NCBI GenBank assembly: GCA_023807065.1
Contig: JAJJLU010003551.1
Location: 1 to 55,169 of the forward strand
Direction: 5' to 3'
Origin: Isotricha intestinalis
Taxonomy: Eukaryota; Ciliophora; Litostomatea; Vestibuliferida; Isotrichidae
Length of the DNA stretch: 55,169 bases
Below are positions 39,901 to 48,799 of the stretch, in pieces. The position numbers were made by a program, and so were the translations under genes. The notes below the pieces were generated by a model. That model searched no databases. It was not told the origin of the DNA and saw only the letters and a list, made by a program, of their open reading frames with translations. Each line of letters opens with the position of its first letter. Position 1 is the first letter of the stretch.

Positions 39901-41033
39901 TTTAAATAAAACTTTTTATGATTATCATAAGCAATTTTATTCATAATTGAGCATAAAATACATAGAAAAATTTGTACAGAAAAAATCCAAATTAAAAAAT
40001 TTGACATTCTATTTTCAATTTGAGATAATTTCATTCTTGGTTTTTCAGAATTTAATATGATTTTATTTTTTAATCCAGTATATAAAACAATAGCAAAAAC
40101 CCAATCTGTATTTTTTAAAAAAGCACCTTTATAAAGCATTTGATTAATTGTTAAAGGAAGATAATTTTCATTAATTTCTTCATTATTAATATTTAATTTA
40201 ATTTTACCATCAAATTTATGAAAATCAGGATTTGGAAAATCACATTGAATAAATCCTGAAATATCATTTAAATTAATTAATTGAATATTATCTAAATTTA
40301 AATTAATATTAAATTCTCTTATTTTATTTATTATTATTTTATTTCCTTCTTTTTCTTTTAAAGTTTTTTCTCCATCAAGAGAACTAGTTTCTAAATAACA
40401 ATTTCCTTCTTCTAAAGAAGAAAATAATAATAAGCAATCACAAGGAACTTGATTATTATTTTTAATTAAAATAATTTCTCCAACTCTTAAACTTTCACTT
40501 TTAGTTTTTTCTAAAAAATTATTTCTATAAACAATAACTTCTTCTTCATTATTAATTTTATCATATTTAAATCTTTGAATATCTTCTAATAATTCTCTAA
40601 TCATAGAAACTAATAAAACAAATAAAAGAGGAATTATTGCAGAAGCACCTGATAAAGGACTTATTAAAGGTATACTTTGAATTATTGCAATTATTAAAAA
40701 ATATACATTTGGTAATCTTGTAAATTGTAATAAAAATGATTTTGGAACAAATGTTAGTATATTATATTTTGTTGTTGTTATAAAATTATTGTTATATTCA
40801 TATTTTTCATTTAATTTATTATTATTTATGTTAAATTCATAATATTCATTTATTCTTTTATTATTTGAATTTATTTCTTCCTCTTCTTTCATTTTGTTTT
40901 CTTTTATGCTATTTCTTTTATTTTCTGAAATTAGATTATTATTTATTTCGTCATTACATTGAATATTATTTTTTGAATTTATATTTTCCATTTTATTATT
41001 CATTCTTTTAATCTTTAAATTTATTAATTTCAA
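36954..41033 (-). CDS. P4-type ATPase, aminophospholipid flippase, 1359 aa
   Basis: Moves phospholipids from the outer to the cytosolic leaflet using ATP. The P4 plan is complete. The N-terminus carries the family block KYNILTFVPKSFLLQFTRLPN, close to the P4 signature. The actuator-domain loop is SLDGEKTLK (D220), the TM4 motif is PISLIVTLE, the phosphorylated aspartate lies in DKTGTLTCNK (D459), and the hinge motif is GDGGNDVSMI. About ten membrane helices are visible, six after the hinge. Asn-rich inserts (around 500-550 and 855-900) lengthen the nucleotide-binding part. The actuator motif has Lys where most P4 enzymes have DGET; the catalytic Glu is kept. Most members need a CDC50 partner, which is not in this window. 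Confidence 0.96.
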   Translation of the reverse strand: MKLINLKIKRMNNKMENINSKNNIQCNDEINNNLISENKRNSIKENKMKEEEEINSNNKRINEYYEFNINNNKLNEKYEYNNNFITTTKYNILTFVPKSFLLQFTRLPNVYFLIIAIIQSIPLISPLSGASAIIPLLFVLLVSMIRELLEDIQRFKYDKINNEEEVIVYRNNFLEKTKSESLRVGEIILIKNNNQVPCDCLLLFSSLEEGNCYLETSSLDGEKTLKEKEGNKIIINKIREFNINLNLDNIQLINLNDISGFIQCDFPNPDFHKFDGKIKLNINNEEINENYLPLTINQMLYKGAFLKNTDWVFAIVLYTGLKNKIILNSEKPRMKLSQIENRMSNFLIWIFSVQIFLCILCSIMNKIAYDNHKKFYLNFIKYERSPSLESFIAFFSYILLLNTLIPISLIVTLEIVKVIQGFFINWDTDLYSFKYKKFCFAKSVSINEELGNVNYIFSDKTGTLTCNKMEFKYCIIGETCYQYKDKEENGIVDDEESQYKNNDNIKLYGKNKKIIDSNYINNENNNIKNSTNYKTVIPNKNYRIKYKQIGRHYFDSLLQSEKKNMTEQQKNEFKLIREFWTAISCAHECICSNNESEEKYTGISPDDVELVKAASFQGFSFMKSNKQIRKINICSEEVEFQILNILNFTSDRKRMSIIVKDYNNVIKLYCKGADSEIKKRINYNNNKTINTICKSVDKFSSKGYRTLMIAMKIISEQNYNLWKKKLDEAEVNLNDKSNLINKCYDEIENNLNLIGATIVEDKLQDKVPETIRDLRLAGIKIWVLTGDKIDTAENIALSCNLISSNYKNFKIKTLNKEESKGKIDEIELFFKEFQEYTNQELKNIQSNEQIILNEDNKYFKKNVTKNNNNTNIINNNTINNNINNNNSESKSSITPFSILIESPILSKIMLNSEITNKFLKIGLVASTVICCRVSPLQKSRVVKMVKNYNKEIITLAIGDGGNDVSMIMEAHIGIGLYGQEGMRAVQASDFSIGEFKFLRKLLFFHGRINLIRIRKMILYFFYKNFVFTMVQFYFAFESLFSGQTIMDDWFISCFNLVFTSVPLIIQALSDFDICENDSDLIKEMMPFIYKENYLKSDFNLFSFSIILMKGIIISIINYIIVVLNVKNGIIGKNGDVQNLWCNSYFLYCNIIFSVSFSLLVDCYNIIWPLPLIMFFTSFVLFFVFCLIENYQVSFNSFGAIENSMKHLKFYFIFLLFCFIVFIIDYSIICCKSIFSESITSILKNIKFKSYRKDTLPKIILDAKIDIELINKYNNYNMIKSNSETFSLYQLIQSHFNCQLVPYRKSRTFIFKNESYKTLNNNTSRSPRKLNLNSAIKNMEKNKKNNTENEDNSSASIVNL

Positions 41034-41078
41034 AAATAAAAATTTTTCAAATATTTAAAATAAATATCCTAATTAAAT

Positions 41079-42116
41079 TTAATATTTCCATATATTTACT
41101 TTTCCATTATAATCTCCACTAGAAAACAATTGATTTCCCAAATTTAAAATAGAAAAAACATAATTACAATGTCCAACAAAAGTAAATAAACATTTAAAAT
41201 TATTTAAATCCCATAGTTTAATAGTTTTATCCCCAGAACCAGAAAGTAATTTATAACCTTTAATTTCACACAAACAAAATACAGTAAATTTATGACCAAT
41301 TAAAGTTCCTTCTTCATTTTCTTTTTTTAAATCCCAAATTTTAATAGTGTGATCATAACTTCCAGAAGCAATTTTATTATTTGATAATATTAACATACAT
41401 ATTACATTAGTAAAATGATTTGAATATTTTTTTTCTAAATTATTATTTGTTATATTCCATATATTCATTATTGGACTTTCATTTCTTGATATAATTAAAT
41501 CATTATTTAATTTTTCTATTTGAAAAACAGGTAATTCACCATCAATGATAGTATTTAAACATTCTCCTGTTTTTATATCCCATGTTTTAATTGTAAAATC
41601 ACTTGATGAAGAAATTATTTTATTTTCTTCTAATTCAATTACATAATTTACATTTCCATTATGACCTTCTAATACTTTTTCACATGATTTTTTTATTATA
41701 TCCCATATTTTAATTGTATTATCTCTTCCACATGTTATAAAATTATTATTATTATTTTTTAATTCTATTGCATGTAATATCCAACTTTTATGTCCTATAT
41801 AATTATCAAAGGTAAATACTTTTTTTTCTAAATCTTTTTCTTTTAATTCATTTATATTTATTAATGATAATGAATTATCCCATTTTGGGATTATTATATA
41901 ATTTAAATTATTTAATAGAAATAATTTTGTGGGAGCTGCATCATCACATAATGTAAAAACAAATTTTCCTTCTTTTATATTAAATATATTTACTTTTTTA
42001 TCTATTGATAATGATAATATTATTTCAGAGTCTTCATAAGGTCTTATTAATGATACTATTGTTCCTTCATCATTTTCAAATGAATAAATTGGCTTTATTT
42101 CTTTTTTATCTTCCAT
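41079..42116 (-). CDS. WD40-repeat protein, 345 aa
   Basis: Seven WD-type repeats make up the whole protein, predicting one seven-bladed propeller. Clear blades end in IKIWDI, IKTWDI, IKIWDL and IKLWDL with GH dipeptides before them (GHKSWILHA, GHNGNVNYV, GHKFTVFCL, GHCNYVFSI). There is no F-box, kinase or other domain. Propellers of this kind act as scaffolds in many complexes, for example as DDB1-CUL4 substrate receptors, in WDR/IFT-like assemblies or in translation. The sequence does not say which. It lies 45 bp from the end of the flippase gene on the same strand, too far from any pathway clue. Confidence 0.93.
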   Translation of the reverse strand: MEDKKEIKPIYSFENDEGTIVSLIRPYEDSEIILSLSIDKKVNIFNIKEGKFVFTLCDDAAPTKLFLLNNLNYIIIPKWDNSLSLININELKEKDLEKKVFTFDNYIGHKSWILHAIELKNNNNNFITCGRDNTIKIWDIIKKSCEKVLEGHNGNVNYVIELEENKIISSSSDFTIKTWDIKTGECLNTIIDGELPVFQIEKLNNDLIISRNESPIMNIWNITNNNLEKKYSNHFTNVICMLILSNNKIASGSYDHTIKIWDLKKENEEGTLIGHKFTVFCLCEIKGYKLLSGSGDKTIKLWDLNNFKCLFTFVGHCNYVFSILNLGNQLFSSGDYNGKVNIWKY

Positions 42117-42537
42117 TTTTAAAATTTTAAATTGTTTATATAAATATTATATTTCATTAATTTTTTAAATAGCTAAATAATATGATAATGTGGAATGATA
42201 AAATATATGATTAATAAATGAATTTTTTAATTTTAAATTTCATCTAAAAAAAATTATTAAATGATTATTTTAATTCTTTTAAAAATGAATTACAAAAAAA
42301 TAATTATCAAAATCACATTAAATAGAAATGAAAAGGAAAAAAAGAGAAAAAGTGAAAATTGAAAATTATAATAATTATATTAATCAATTTAAATGATGAT
42401 ATATAGAAAAAATTAATAAATAAAAAGTATTTTTTTTTATAATCAATTAATGATACTATAATAAATAAATAAATATAATAAAAATAAAAAAAACATTAAA
42501 AAATAATTTAAATTCCATATTATAAAAAATATAAAAA
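42117..42537. promoter_or_regulatory. 421-bp divergent intergenic region
   Basis: Lies between the start codons of the WD40 gene (-) and the unknown 359-aa gene (+), so it must hold both promoters. It is A/T-rich with poly-A/T runs. No motif stands out. An antisense open frame overlaps its right end, but its composition (Phe/Leu/Tyr runs) marks it as the shadow of the + strand gene. Confidence 0.55.
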
Positions 42538-43617
42538 ATGAACAAACCAAAGCCAAAAACAGTATCTCGAATTCAAATAGATTCAAAAAGGCCAAAATCA
42601 TTATCAAAAGCGGCAGAAAAAATATTAGAAACACCTCAATTCGCAGATATAAATAAATTATTAATGTCAAAGATAGATGATATGCTTTTACATTATAAAG
42701 GATATGAAAATTTAGTTCCTCAAATTGACGTTTCAATATCAACAAAAGATAAAAGTGAAATAAATAAACAAGATGAAATAATAGAAAATATAAAAGAAGA
42801 AAATTTACCTTCTTTAAATATAAAAAATAATGAAAGACCAATTTCAGTTGATAGAAATAAGAAAATATTACCGAAAGTAAAAACAAAAAAAAAACAAAAT
42901 AAAATAAAAAATCCTTTAATTGAAGGTGGATTTTTAACAGATGTACATTTAACGAAAGCATTAAAAAATAAAAATAAAAAAAATAATGAAAGACAAAATA
43001 AATTTTTAGCAAAAACAGATGAAGAAATAAATGAAGTTTTAAGAAATATTGATGATATAGATAATATGTTTACTAATAGAAATTATAATGACAATTCTTT
43101 TGAAGGTTCACCTGATTTTATAAGAAGAATGGAAAAAGATAAAAAAGATTTTCAAGATTTATTAAGAGATATTGATTCTTATAAAAATAATATTAAAGAA
43201 GATTTTGATGAAATTAAATATTTAATTAAATTTACTGATAATACAGAAAAATTAATTCAAAGACATAAAAATGTAATTGGAAGTATATTTAAAGGAGCTG
43301 GATTAAAAACCAAAAAATTAGATGATGATAATCAAAGAAATTTGTCTGAAGAAAAAATTTATCAAAAAAAAATTGATGAAAGTGATTATGAAAGTGATGA
43401 TGATGAATATCAAATTTATAATAATACTGAAAAATTTGTTGATAATAGTATTAAAGAGTTAAATAAAGTTTTTTATAAAATGAAAAAAATTAATAAAATT
43501 AAAGATAATTTATGCTCTATTCAAGATGATTGTTTAGATTATCATGAAAAATTAAAAGAAAATATGAAAAGGTCTGAATCTGCAAAACCTTTGAAAAAAA
43601 ATTCTAATATTGAATAA
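42538..43617 (+). CDS. Unknown basic/coiled-coil protein, 359 aa
   Basis: Residues 1-80 contain a conserved-looking block (SKAAEKILETPQFADINKLL ... YENLVPQIDVSIS). The middle (100-155) is very basic (KKKQNKIKN, KALKNKNKKNN). Residues 160-250 are helical with an acidic/aromatic pattern (EINEVLRNIDDIDNMF, DFQDLLRDIDSYKNNI). The end has an acidic DESDYESDDDEY segment and another helix. No membrane or catalytic motif is present. The mixture of short conserved helices and disordered basic linkers resembles microtubule- or cilia-associated proteins, but I recognise no family. Confidence 0.72.
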   Translation: MNKPKPKTVSRIQIDSKRPKSLSKAAEKILETPQFADINKLLMSKIDDMLLHYKGYENLVPQIDVSISTKDKSEINKQDEIIENIKEENLPSLNIKNNERPISVDRNKKILPKVKTKKKQNKIKNPLIEGGFLTDVHLTKALKNKNKKNNERQNKFLAKTDEEINEVLRNIDDIDNMFTNRNYNDNSFEGSPDFIRRMEKDKKDFQDLLRDIDSYKNNIKEDFDEIKYLIKFTDNTEKLIQRHKNVIGSIFKGAGLKTKKLDDDNQRNLSEEKIYQKKIDESDYESDDDEYQIYNNTEKFVDNSIKELNKVFYKMKKINKIKDNLCSIQDDCLDYHEKLKENMKRSESAKPLKKNSNIE

Positions 43618-44073
43618 ATTTAAAAATATACTTTTTTGTATTTTATTTTTAATTAAATAATTTTTAAAAATAATAATTTAAATTGTATTCTCATACTTTA
43701 AAGTAAAAATATTGTTGTTATGAATTAATTATTAGATTAATTGATTTAACAGTTAAAAAAGAATAATAAATATAATTATATAATTCATTTATTTCTCAAT
43801 AAATTTTTATTATAATTTTTAATTTCTTATTTTAATGATTAAACTTTTTAATTCAAATTAATTAATTATTTTTTTTGCCAATATTAAAATTGTGTTTATA
43901 TTATATTCAAATAACATATTCAATTTTTTCAAATCTATTATTCATTTCAAAATGCAGACAATCAAATATATCAAATTCTCATAAATATAAAATCATTATA
44001 ATTTCAAATATAAAATATTTTTTCATGTTTAATATTACTTAAATTTAAAATATTATTTTGATTTTTTTAATTA
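43618..44073. other. 456-bp intergenic stretch
   Basis: Separates two + strand genes, the unknown 359-aa gene and the MORN gene. Composition is slightly less extreme near 43910-43990 (one ATG followed by ten codons and TAA), too short to call a gene. I see no RNA gene or repeat. Confidence 0.55.
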
Positions 44074-45924
44074 ATGGGAATTCCACTCTGTAATAGAATT
44101 ACATGTTGTCAAAAGTCAAATGTAATATTACAAACACATACCCTTAATAAAAGTATAAATAAATCATATATTTCAAATTCAAAGTCATGTAAAAATAACA
44201 GTAAAAATGAAAATGAAAGTAAAGAAAATATCAATGAGAGTGCTAACATAAGTAATAATAAAAGTAATTATGATGAAAGTAAATCAAATCCAAGTAGTAA
44301 TAGTGAAAATAATAGTAGTAATAGTAATGACACTAATAATAATATAAGTGAAAATTTATATAAAACTGGAATTTTAAGAAAAGATAAAATAAATGAAACA
44401 AAAGAAGATAAAAATTATATTTTAATTGATAGTTATAATAACAATAATAATTTTTTTTACTATTTAAAAAAAGTTCAATTAATTCAAAAATATTATAGAA
44501 TCCACAAGGAAAAAAATAAAAAAGAAACCAAAAAAAAATCAAAAAATATAAAAATAACATTTAATTTAATAGAAGATAAAAAAGAAAAGAAAAATTTAAA
44601 TATAGAAGAAGAAAACAATTTATATTTTAACATAAGTAAAACAAAATTATCATTTGCAAATTTATATACTAATATAAAAACAACAGGAATGAAAGTTCCA
44701 ATGGTTCCCTTTAATTTAAATTCAAAGAAGAATATAAAATATAGATATTATGGTCAATTAACAGACAAAAGAGAATTATCAACTCCAGAAATAAAAACAA
44801 CATTATCAGTAAAGGACAAATTATTACTTCCTCAAAATTTAAACAAAAGAAGAAAATCAGATATGAAAATAAAAAGTGGATATGGTAGAATAGAATATAA
44901 CGATAAAAGTATATTTCAAGGAACTTTTAAAAATAATAAAGCAGAAGGAATAGGACATTACCAAGATGATATAAATGGAAATTTTTTAGGAGAATATAAA
45001 AATAATGAGCCAAATGGGTATGGAATATATAATAATGGAGGTATTCAAGAAGAAGGAAAATTTAATGGAAATTATTTAAATGGAATTGGAATAGAAAGAA
45101 GTGATGATGATACTAATTATGAAGGAGAATTTCATTTAAGTATTAAACATGGTATTGGAACTTTTAAATGGAGTGATGGAACTATTTATCAAGGAAATTT
45201 TTTGAATAATGAAATGACTGGTTTCGGTATTATTGAATATAATGATGGTAAATTATATCAAGGAGGAATACTTAATGGAAGTATGAATGGTTATGGAGAA
45301 TTTTATTGGAAAGAAGGAAAAAGATATTATGGCTATTATAAAAATGATAAAAGAAATGGATTTGGAATTTATATTTGGGTTATTCAACCTTTAGAAGCGT
45401 ATATTGGTTTCTTTGAAAATGGACTTTTTAATGGTGTTGGTATTAAAATCAGTGGTGATAATGTTAAATATGGAATTTGGAAAAGACAAGAAAGAGAAAA
45501 ATGGTTTAAAGGTCCTTGGGAATTTGAAAATCATATTAGGAAAAAAGAAAATCTAAAATATATGAATATTTTTCAAATGAAACATTTTAAACTTTTTGAA
45601 TTTATTTTAAATTTAACTAAAAATGAAATTTTTTATAATAAAAAAACAAGTGAAAAAGAAAATATTATTGATATTAATGATAATATTAGTGAATTTACTA
45701 ATGATAATAATAATAATGAAAATTATGATATGAATAATAATAATAAAGAAAATAAAATGGAAAATCAAATAAATGATGAAATTAAAACGAAATTACCTCA
45801 TGATAAGAATAAAAAAGTTAATTTTCATATGGGAAATACAATTAAAGAAGTTATTGAAAATGAAGATGAAGATGAAGAAGAAGAAAAAGAAGAAAAAAAA
45901 ATAAAAAACAATAAAAATGTCTAA
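44074..45924 (+). CDS. MORN-repeat protein with IQ motif, possibly N-acylated, 616 aa
   Basis: The N-terminus MGIPLCNRITCCQKS has Gly2 and three cysteines, fitting myristoylation plus palmitoylation (inference). A Ser/Asn-rich region follows. An IQ-like motif at about 133-149 (VQLIQKYYRIHKEKNK) may bind calmodulin. Eight or so MORN repeats occupy about 270-470 (DGTIYQGNFLNNEMTGFGII; DGKLYQGGILNGSMNGYGEF; GKRYYGYYKNDKRNGFGIYI). The C-terminal 100 residues are Asn/Glu-rich. MORN arrays bind acidic phospholipids or act as structural rods under membranes, at cell division sites, and in cilia (radial spoke proteins). Combined with the acylation signal, a cortical membrane scaffold is the likeliest role. 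Confidence 0.9.
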   Translation: MGIPLCNRITCCQKSNVILQTHTLNKSINKSYISNSKSCKNNSKNENESKENINESANISNNKSNYDESKSNPSSNSENNSSNSNDTNNNISENLYKTGILRKDKINETKEDKNYILIDSYNNNNNFFYYLKKVQLIQKYYRIHKEKNKKETKKKSKNIKITFNLIEDKKEKKNLNIEEENNLYFNISKTKLSFANLYTNIKTTGMKVPMVPFNLNSKKNIKYRYYGQLTDKRELSTPEIKTTLSVKDKLLLPQNLNKRRKSDMKIKSGYGRIEYNDKSIFQGTFKNNKAEGIGHYQDDINGNFLGEYKNNEPNGYGIYNNGGIQEEGKFNGNYLNGIGIERSDDDTNYEGEFHLSIKHGIGTFKWSDGTIYQGNFLNNEMTGFGIIEYNDGKLYQGGILNGSMNGYGEFYWKEGKRYYGYYKNDKRNGFGIYIWVIQPLEAYIGFFENGLFNGVGIKISGDNVKYGIWKRQEREKWFKGPWEFENHIRKKENLKYMNIFQMKHFKLFEFILNLTKNEIFYNKKTSEKENIIDINDNISEFTNDNNNNENYDMNNNNKENKMENQINDEIKTKLPHDKNKKVNFHMGNTIKEVIENEDEDEEEEKEEKKIKNNKNV

Positions 45925-46008
45925 AAAATGTTTGTAAATAATATTTTATAATGCAATCTTTTTTATATATAATATTATTTTATGAAATTTAAGTTTATAT
46001 AATTATTT

Positions 46009-46803
46009 TCAATTTTCTGAATAATCTTTATAATATTTTTTTTGTAAAAGAGATAATTTTCTTTTATCCTGAATATTTTTATTAACTTCTTGAATAAATA
46101 AATTATAATTATTTCCAATTTTAATTTGTTTAGGGAGTAAAAAAGTAGGAATAGTAAAAATAATATCATTATTATTAACTAATAAAGCAATTCCTTTTTC
46201 AATTGTACAAACTTTAAAAGTACATTGAGAATTAGTCATTGTTCTATATGAATTATTTATTTTCTTATTTTCATTCTCAAATATTTTCACAGAATTAGCA
46301 TTTATTATTTCTTCATCTTCTAAAGTTACTTCTTTAAATTTTGTTAATAATTTTTTCTTTATATTTGATTTTATTTTCATATTTGAATTTAATTCGTTTT
46401 CTTTTATATCTTTTTCATTTCTAAAAGATAATAATTCTGTATTATTTTCTGTATTATTTTCTGAAATATTATTATTATTATTTTGGTTTGTTATTTTTTT
46501 TTTATTTGTTTCTTGATTTATTTCTTTATTTTGACTAAATAAATTAAAGATATTTCCATTTAAATTTTTTAAAGTTTTTGATTTTAATGATATATTACTT
46601 TCTATATTAAATTTCTCATTAAATTTTTTATCAAATTCTTTTTTATTGTTTCCTGCTTTATAATTAAAATTCTTATTTAAATCATTTAAACAATTAATTC
46701 CATTAATTGCACCATTAAAAACTTTTATATCTGTATTAGCAGAAACATCACTATTCATTGAGTTTTGGTCATATTCATTAAAGTTTTCTTTTGAATAATT
46801 CAT
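46009..46803 (-). CDS. Unknown protein with small C-terminal beta-rich domain, 264 aa
   Basis: Reads from ATG at 46803 to TGA. Residues 1-165 are Asn/Lys/Glu-rich and probably disordered. Residues about 190-245 look folded: CTFKVCTIEKGIALLVNNND, then a FTIPTFLLPKQIKIGNNYNL segment and a final basic helix. The pattern (a strand, a short loop, then I-P-x-x-L-L-P with a G-N-x turn) loosely resembles small beta-barrel domains that read like DUF3006, but this is from memory and weak. The protein converges on the MORN gene and lies upstream of nothing obvious. A TGA stop here is one of the three in the window. Confidence 0.68.
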   Translation of the reverse strand: MNYSKENFNEYDQNSMNSDVSANTDIKVFNGAINGINCLNDLNKNFNYKAGNNKKEFDKKFNEKFNIESNISLKSKTLKNLNGNIFNLFSQNKEINQETNKKKITNQNNNNNISENNTENNTELLSFRNEKDIKENELNSNMKIKSNIKKKLLTKFKEVTLEDEEIINANSVKIFENENKKINNSYRTMTNSQCTFKVCTIEKGIALLVNNNDIIFTIPTFLLPKQIKIGNNYNLFIQEVNKNIQDKRKLSLLQKKYYKDYSEN

Positions 46804-46912
46804 AATATTTTTATTAATATTTTTTTTTTAAATTATAAATTATAATATTTATCATTAATTTATAAATGTAAAAAACTTAAAAAAAATAAGTTTCTAATAA
46901 TTTATATAATTT

Positions 46913-48637
46913 TTATTCTTTCATTTTAAGAAAAATTTCATTAAATGATTTATAATTTTGTCTTATTTCCAATAAAATTTCTTCTTTGGTTTTTTGAATA
47001 AAAGAAATAGTATCTTCAATTTTTTTACTATTTTCTTTATTCTTAACATCAGCTTCTTCGAATAATTTTTCATAAACTAAATTTCTTTCTTTTTTATTGT
47101 TTTCTAAATTAGAAATATCAATTTCAATATTAGAACATTTAGTCATTAAATCAGTAAGTAATTTATTAGTATTATTATATTCATTTTGATATTGTTGAAT
47201 AAAATTATTTCCTTTAATTTTTTCACTTTCTATTTCTTCTTTTTTAGTATTTAAATTATTAGTAATTGAAGTTAATTCTAATTTTTTATTTGATAAATTT
47301 TCTTCTATTAATCTTCCATCATTTTCTATTTTCAATAATTCATTTTGTTTTTCATTTAATTCTAATTTTTTCATATTTTGTAAAGTTTTATTATTATTTA
47401 TTTCATTCATGAAAAAATTCTTTAATTCATTAATATTATAATTTTGATTTTCACAATTTAAGATTAAATTATCTAAATTAATATTTTCAATACCATAATT
47501 TTCTTTAGTGTTTATTTGAGATTTTATTATTTTTGTTTTTTGTTCATTTATTTTATTTTTTAATAGATTTACTTTTTCATTTAATTCTTTCTTTTGCTTA
47601 TTTAAATTATCATATTGAGCTTCTAAAATATTTTTTCTTTCATTCATTTTATTTACATCTTCAACTTGAAATTTTTGTTTTTTAATCATATTTTCAATAT
47701 TTTTAATTTTCTTATTTAAGTTTTCTATTTCTTTTTCTTTTTCTTTGTTTTCATTTAATTTATTTTCATTTTCTTTTTTTAAACTTAAAATTTTATTGTC
47801 ATTAGAAAGTAAAATTTCTTTGTCTTTATATAAACTGTTTTCTAAATTAATTTTAGAATTTTCTAACTCTTCTAAATTAGGAAATTCCTTTTGAATTTGT
47901 AAAATTTTTTCATTTATAATTTGATATTCATTGATATTAATTTCTAATTGAGATATATTTGCTTGTGTTTTACTAATAATATCATTAAAGCATTTTTCTT
48001 TTTCTTCTTCAATATTTTGGCTTTTAAAAGCTTTAACTAAATAAGAATTAAATAAATCTTCTTCTTTCATTTCTTCATTTTTTTCTTCATTAGAACTAAA
48101 CATATTATAAATATTATTTTCTTCACTTTTCTTATTAATATAATCCCAATAATCACCTAATTCACACATATATGTTAAACTATATAAAAATTTTGGCCAT
48201 GAATAAGTTTGAGAAATTGAAGAAAAATGTTTTTTTTCAAATTTAATAGGGAATTTTAATTCATTTAATATTAAATTTACTGTTTCTTCATTTGCATTGA
48301 AATTAGGTAAAATATCAGGTCTTATTTTTTTTAATATAAAAGTAAATATTTCAAAATATTCATTTTTAGTTTTTGGACTTTGTAATATTTTCTTAGATAA
48401 ACCAATAGGAAAATCATTTGATGCTAAGTATTGAAATAATTTTTCAGCATTTTCTTCTATATTTCCCTTATTTATATCATATGTTCTATTTGTAAATGTT
48501 GTTGAAGGATTTAATATTGAAAATGGGGCCATTGTATTTCTATTTTTTAATGGATTTGTCTTAAAATTTGTTTGAATGTTATTTCCTCTTGAAAAATTCT
48601 GATTTGGAATCATTGAATTATGAGGTCCATTTTTCAT
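46913..48637 (-). CDS. NDC80: NDC80/HEC1 kinetochore protein, 574 aa
   Basis: The N-terminal 50 residues are basic and disordered, as in the NDC80 tail. A calponin-homology domain at about 60-175 matches the NDC80 pattern: EKLFQYLASNDFPIGLSKKI, then LQSPKTKNEYFEIFTFILKK, and a final HFSSISQTYSWPKFLYSLTY followed by MCELGDYW. The last corresponds to the APHTWPxxLAALxWLID block of HEC1. The remainder (about 210-570) is coiled coil with one loop-like break. NDC80 is the main microtubule-binding subunit of the outer kinetochore and pairs with NUF2 and SPC24/25, none of which is in this window. The length is close to the human protein (642 aa). Confidence 0.93.
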   Translation of the reverse strand: MKNGPHNSMIPNQNFSRGNNIQTNFKTNPLKNRNTMAPFSILNPSTTFTNRTYDINKGNIEENAEKLFQYLASNDFPIGLSKKILQSPKTKNEYFEIFTFILKKIRPDILPNFNANEETVNLILNELKFPIKFEKKHFSSISQTYSWPKFLYSLTYMCELGDYWDYINKKSEENNIYNMFSSNEEKNEEMKEEDLFNSYLVKAFKSQNIEEEKEKCFNDIISKTQANISQLEININEYQIINEKILQIQKEFPNLEELENSKINLENSLYKDKEILLSNDNKILSLKKENENKLNENKEKEKEIENLNKKIKNIENMIKKQKFQVEDVNKMNERKNILEAQYDNLNKQKKELNEKVNLLKNKINEQKTKIIKSQINTKENYGIENINLDNLILNCENQNYNINELKNFFMNEINNNKTLQNMKKLELNEKQNELLKIENDGRLIEENLSNKKLELTSITNNLNTKKEEIESEKIKGNNFIQQYQNEYNNTNKLLTDLMTKCSNIEIDISNLENNKKERNLVYEKLFEEADVKNKENSKKIEDTISFIQKTKEEILLEIRQNYKSFNEIFLKMKE

Positions 48638-48799
48638 TTTTTAAATTTAAATTTTTTATTTTTTATTTTTTTAGTAAAAAAACAAAATTTTATTAATTTC
48701 ACTTTTATTAATTAAAATATATTAATTAAATTAAAAAATGAGATTTTATCATATAAATAAAAAAGAATAAAATTAAATAAATATAATAAAATAAAGAAA

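Noticed and set aside
42443..43012. 189-aa minus-strand frame with many hydrophobic residues, like a multi-pass membrane protein
   Set aside because: It lies mostly inside the plus-strand gene at 42538, whose codon use and ordered segments fit the rest of the window. The Phe/Leu/Tyr content follows from reading AAA/GAA/AAT backwards.
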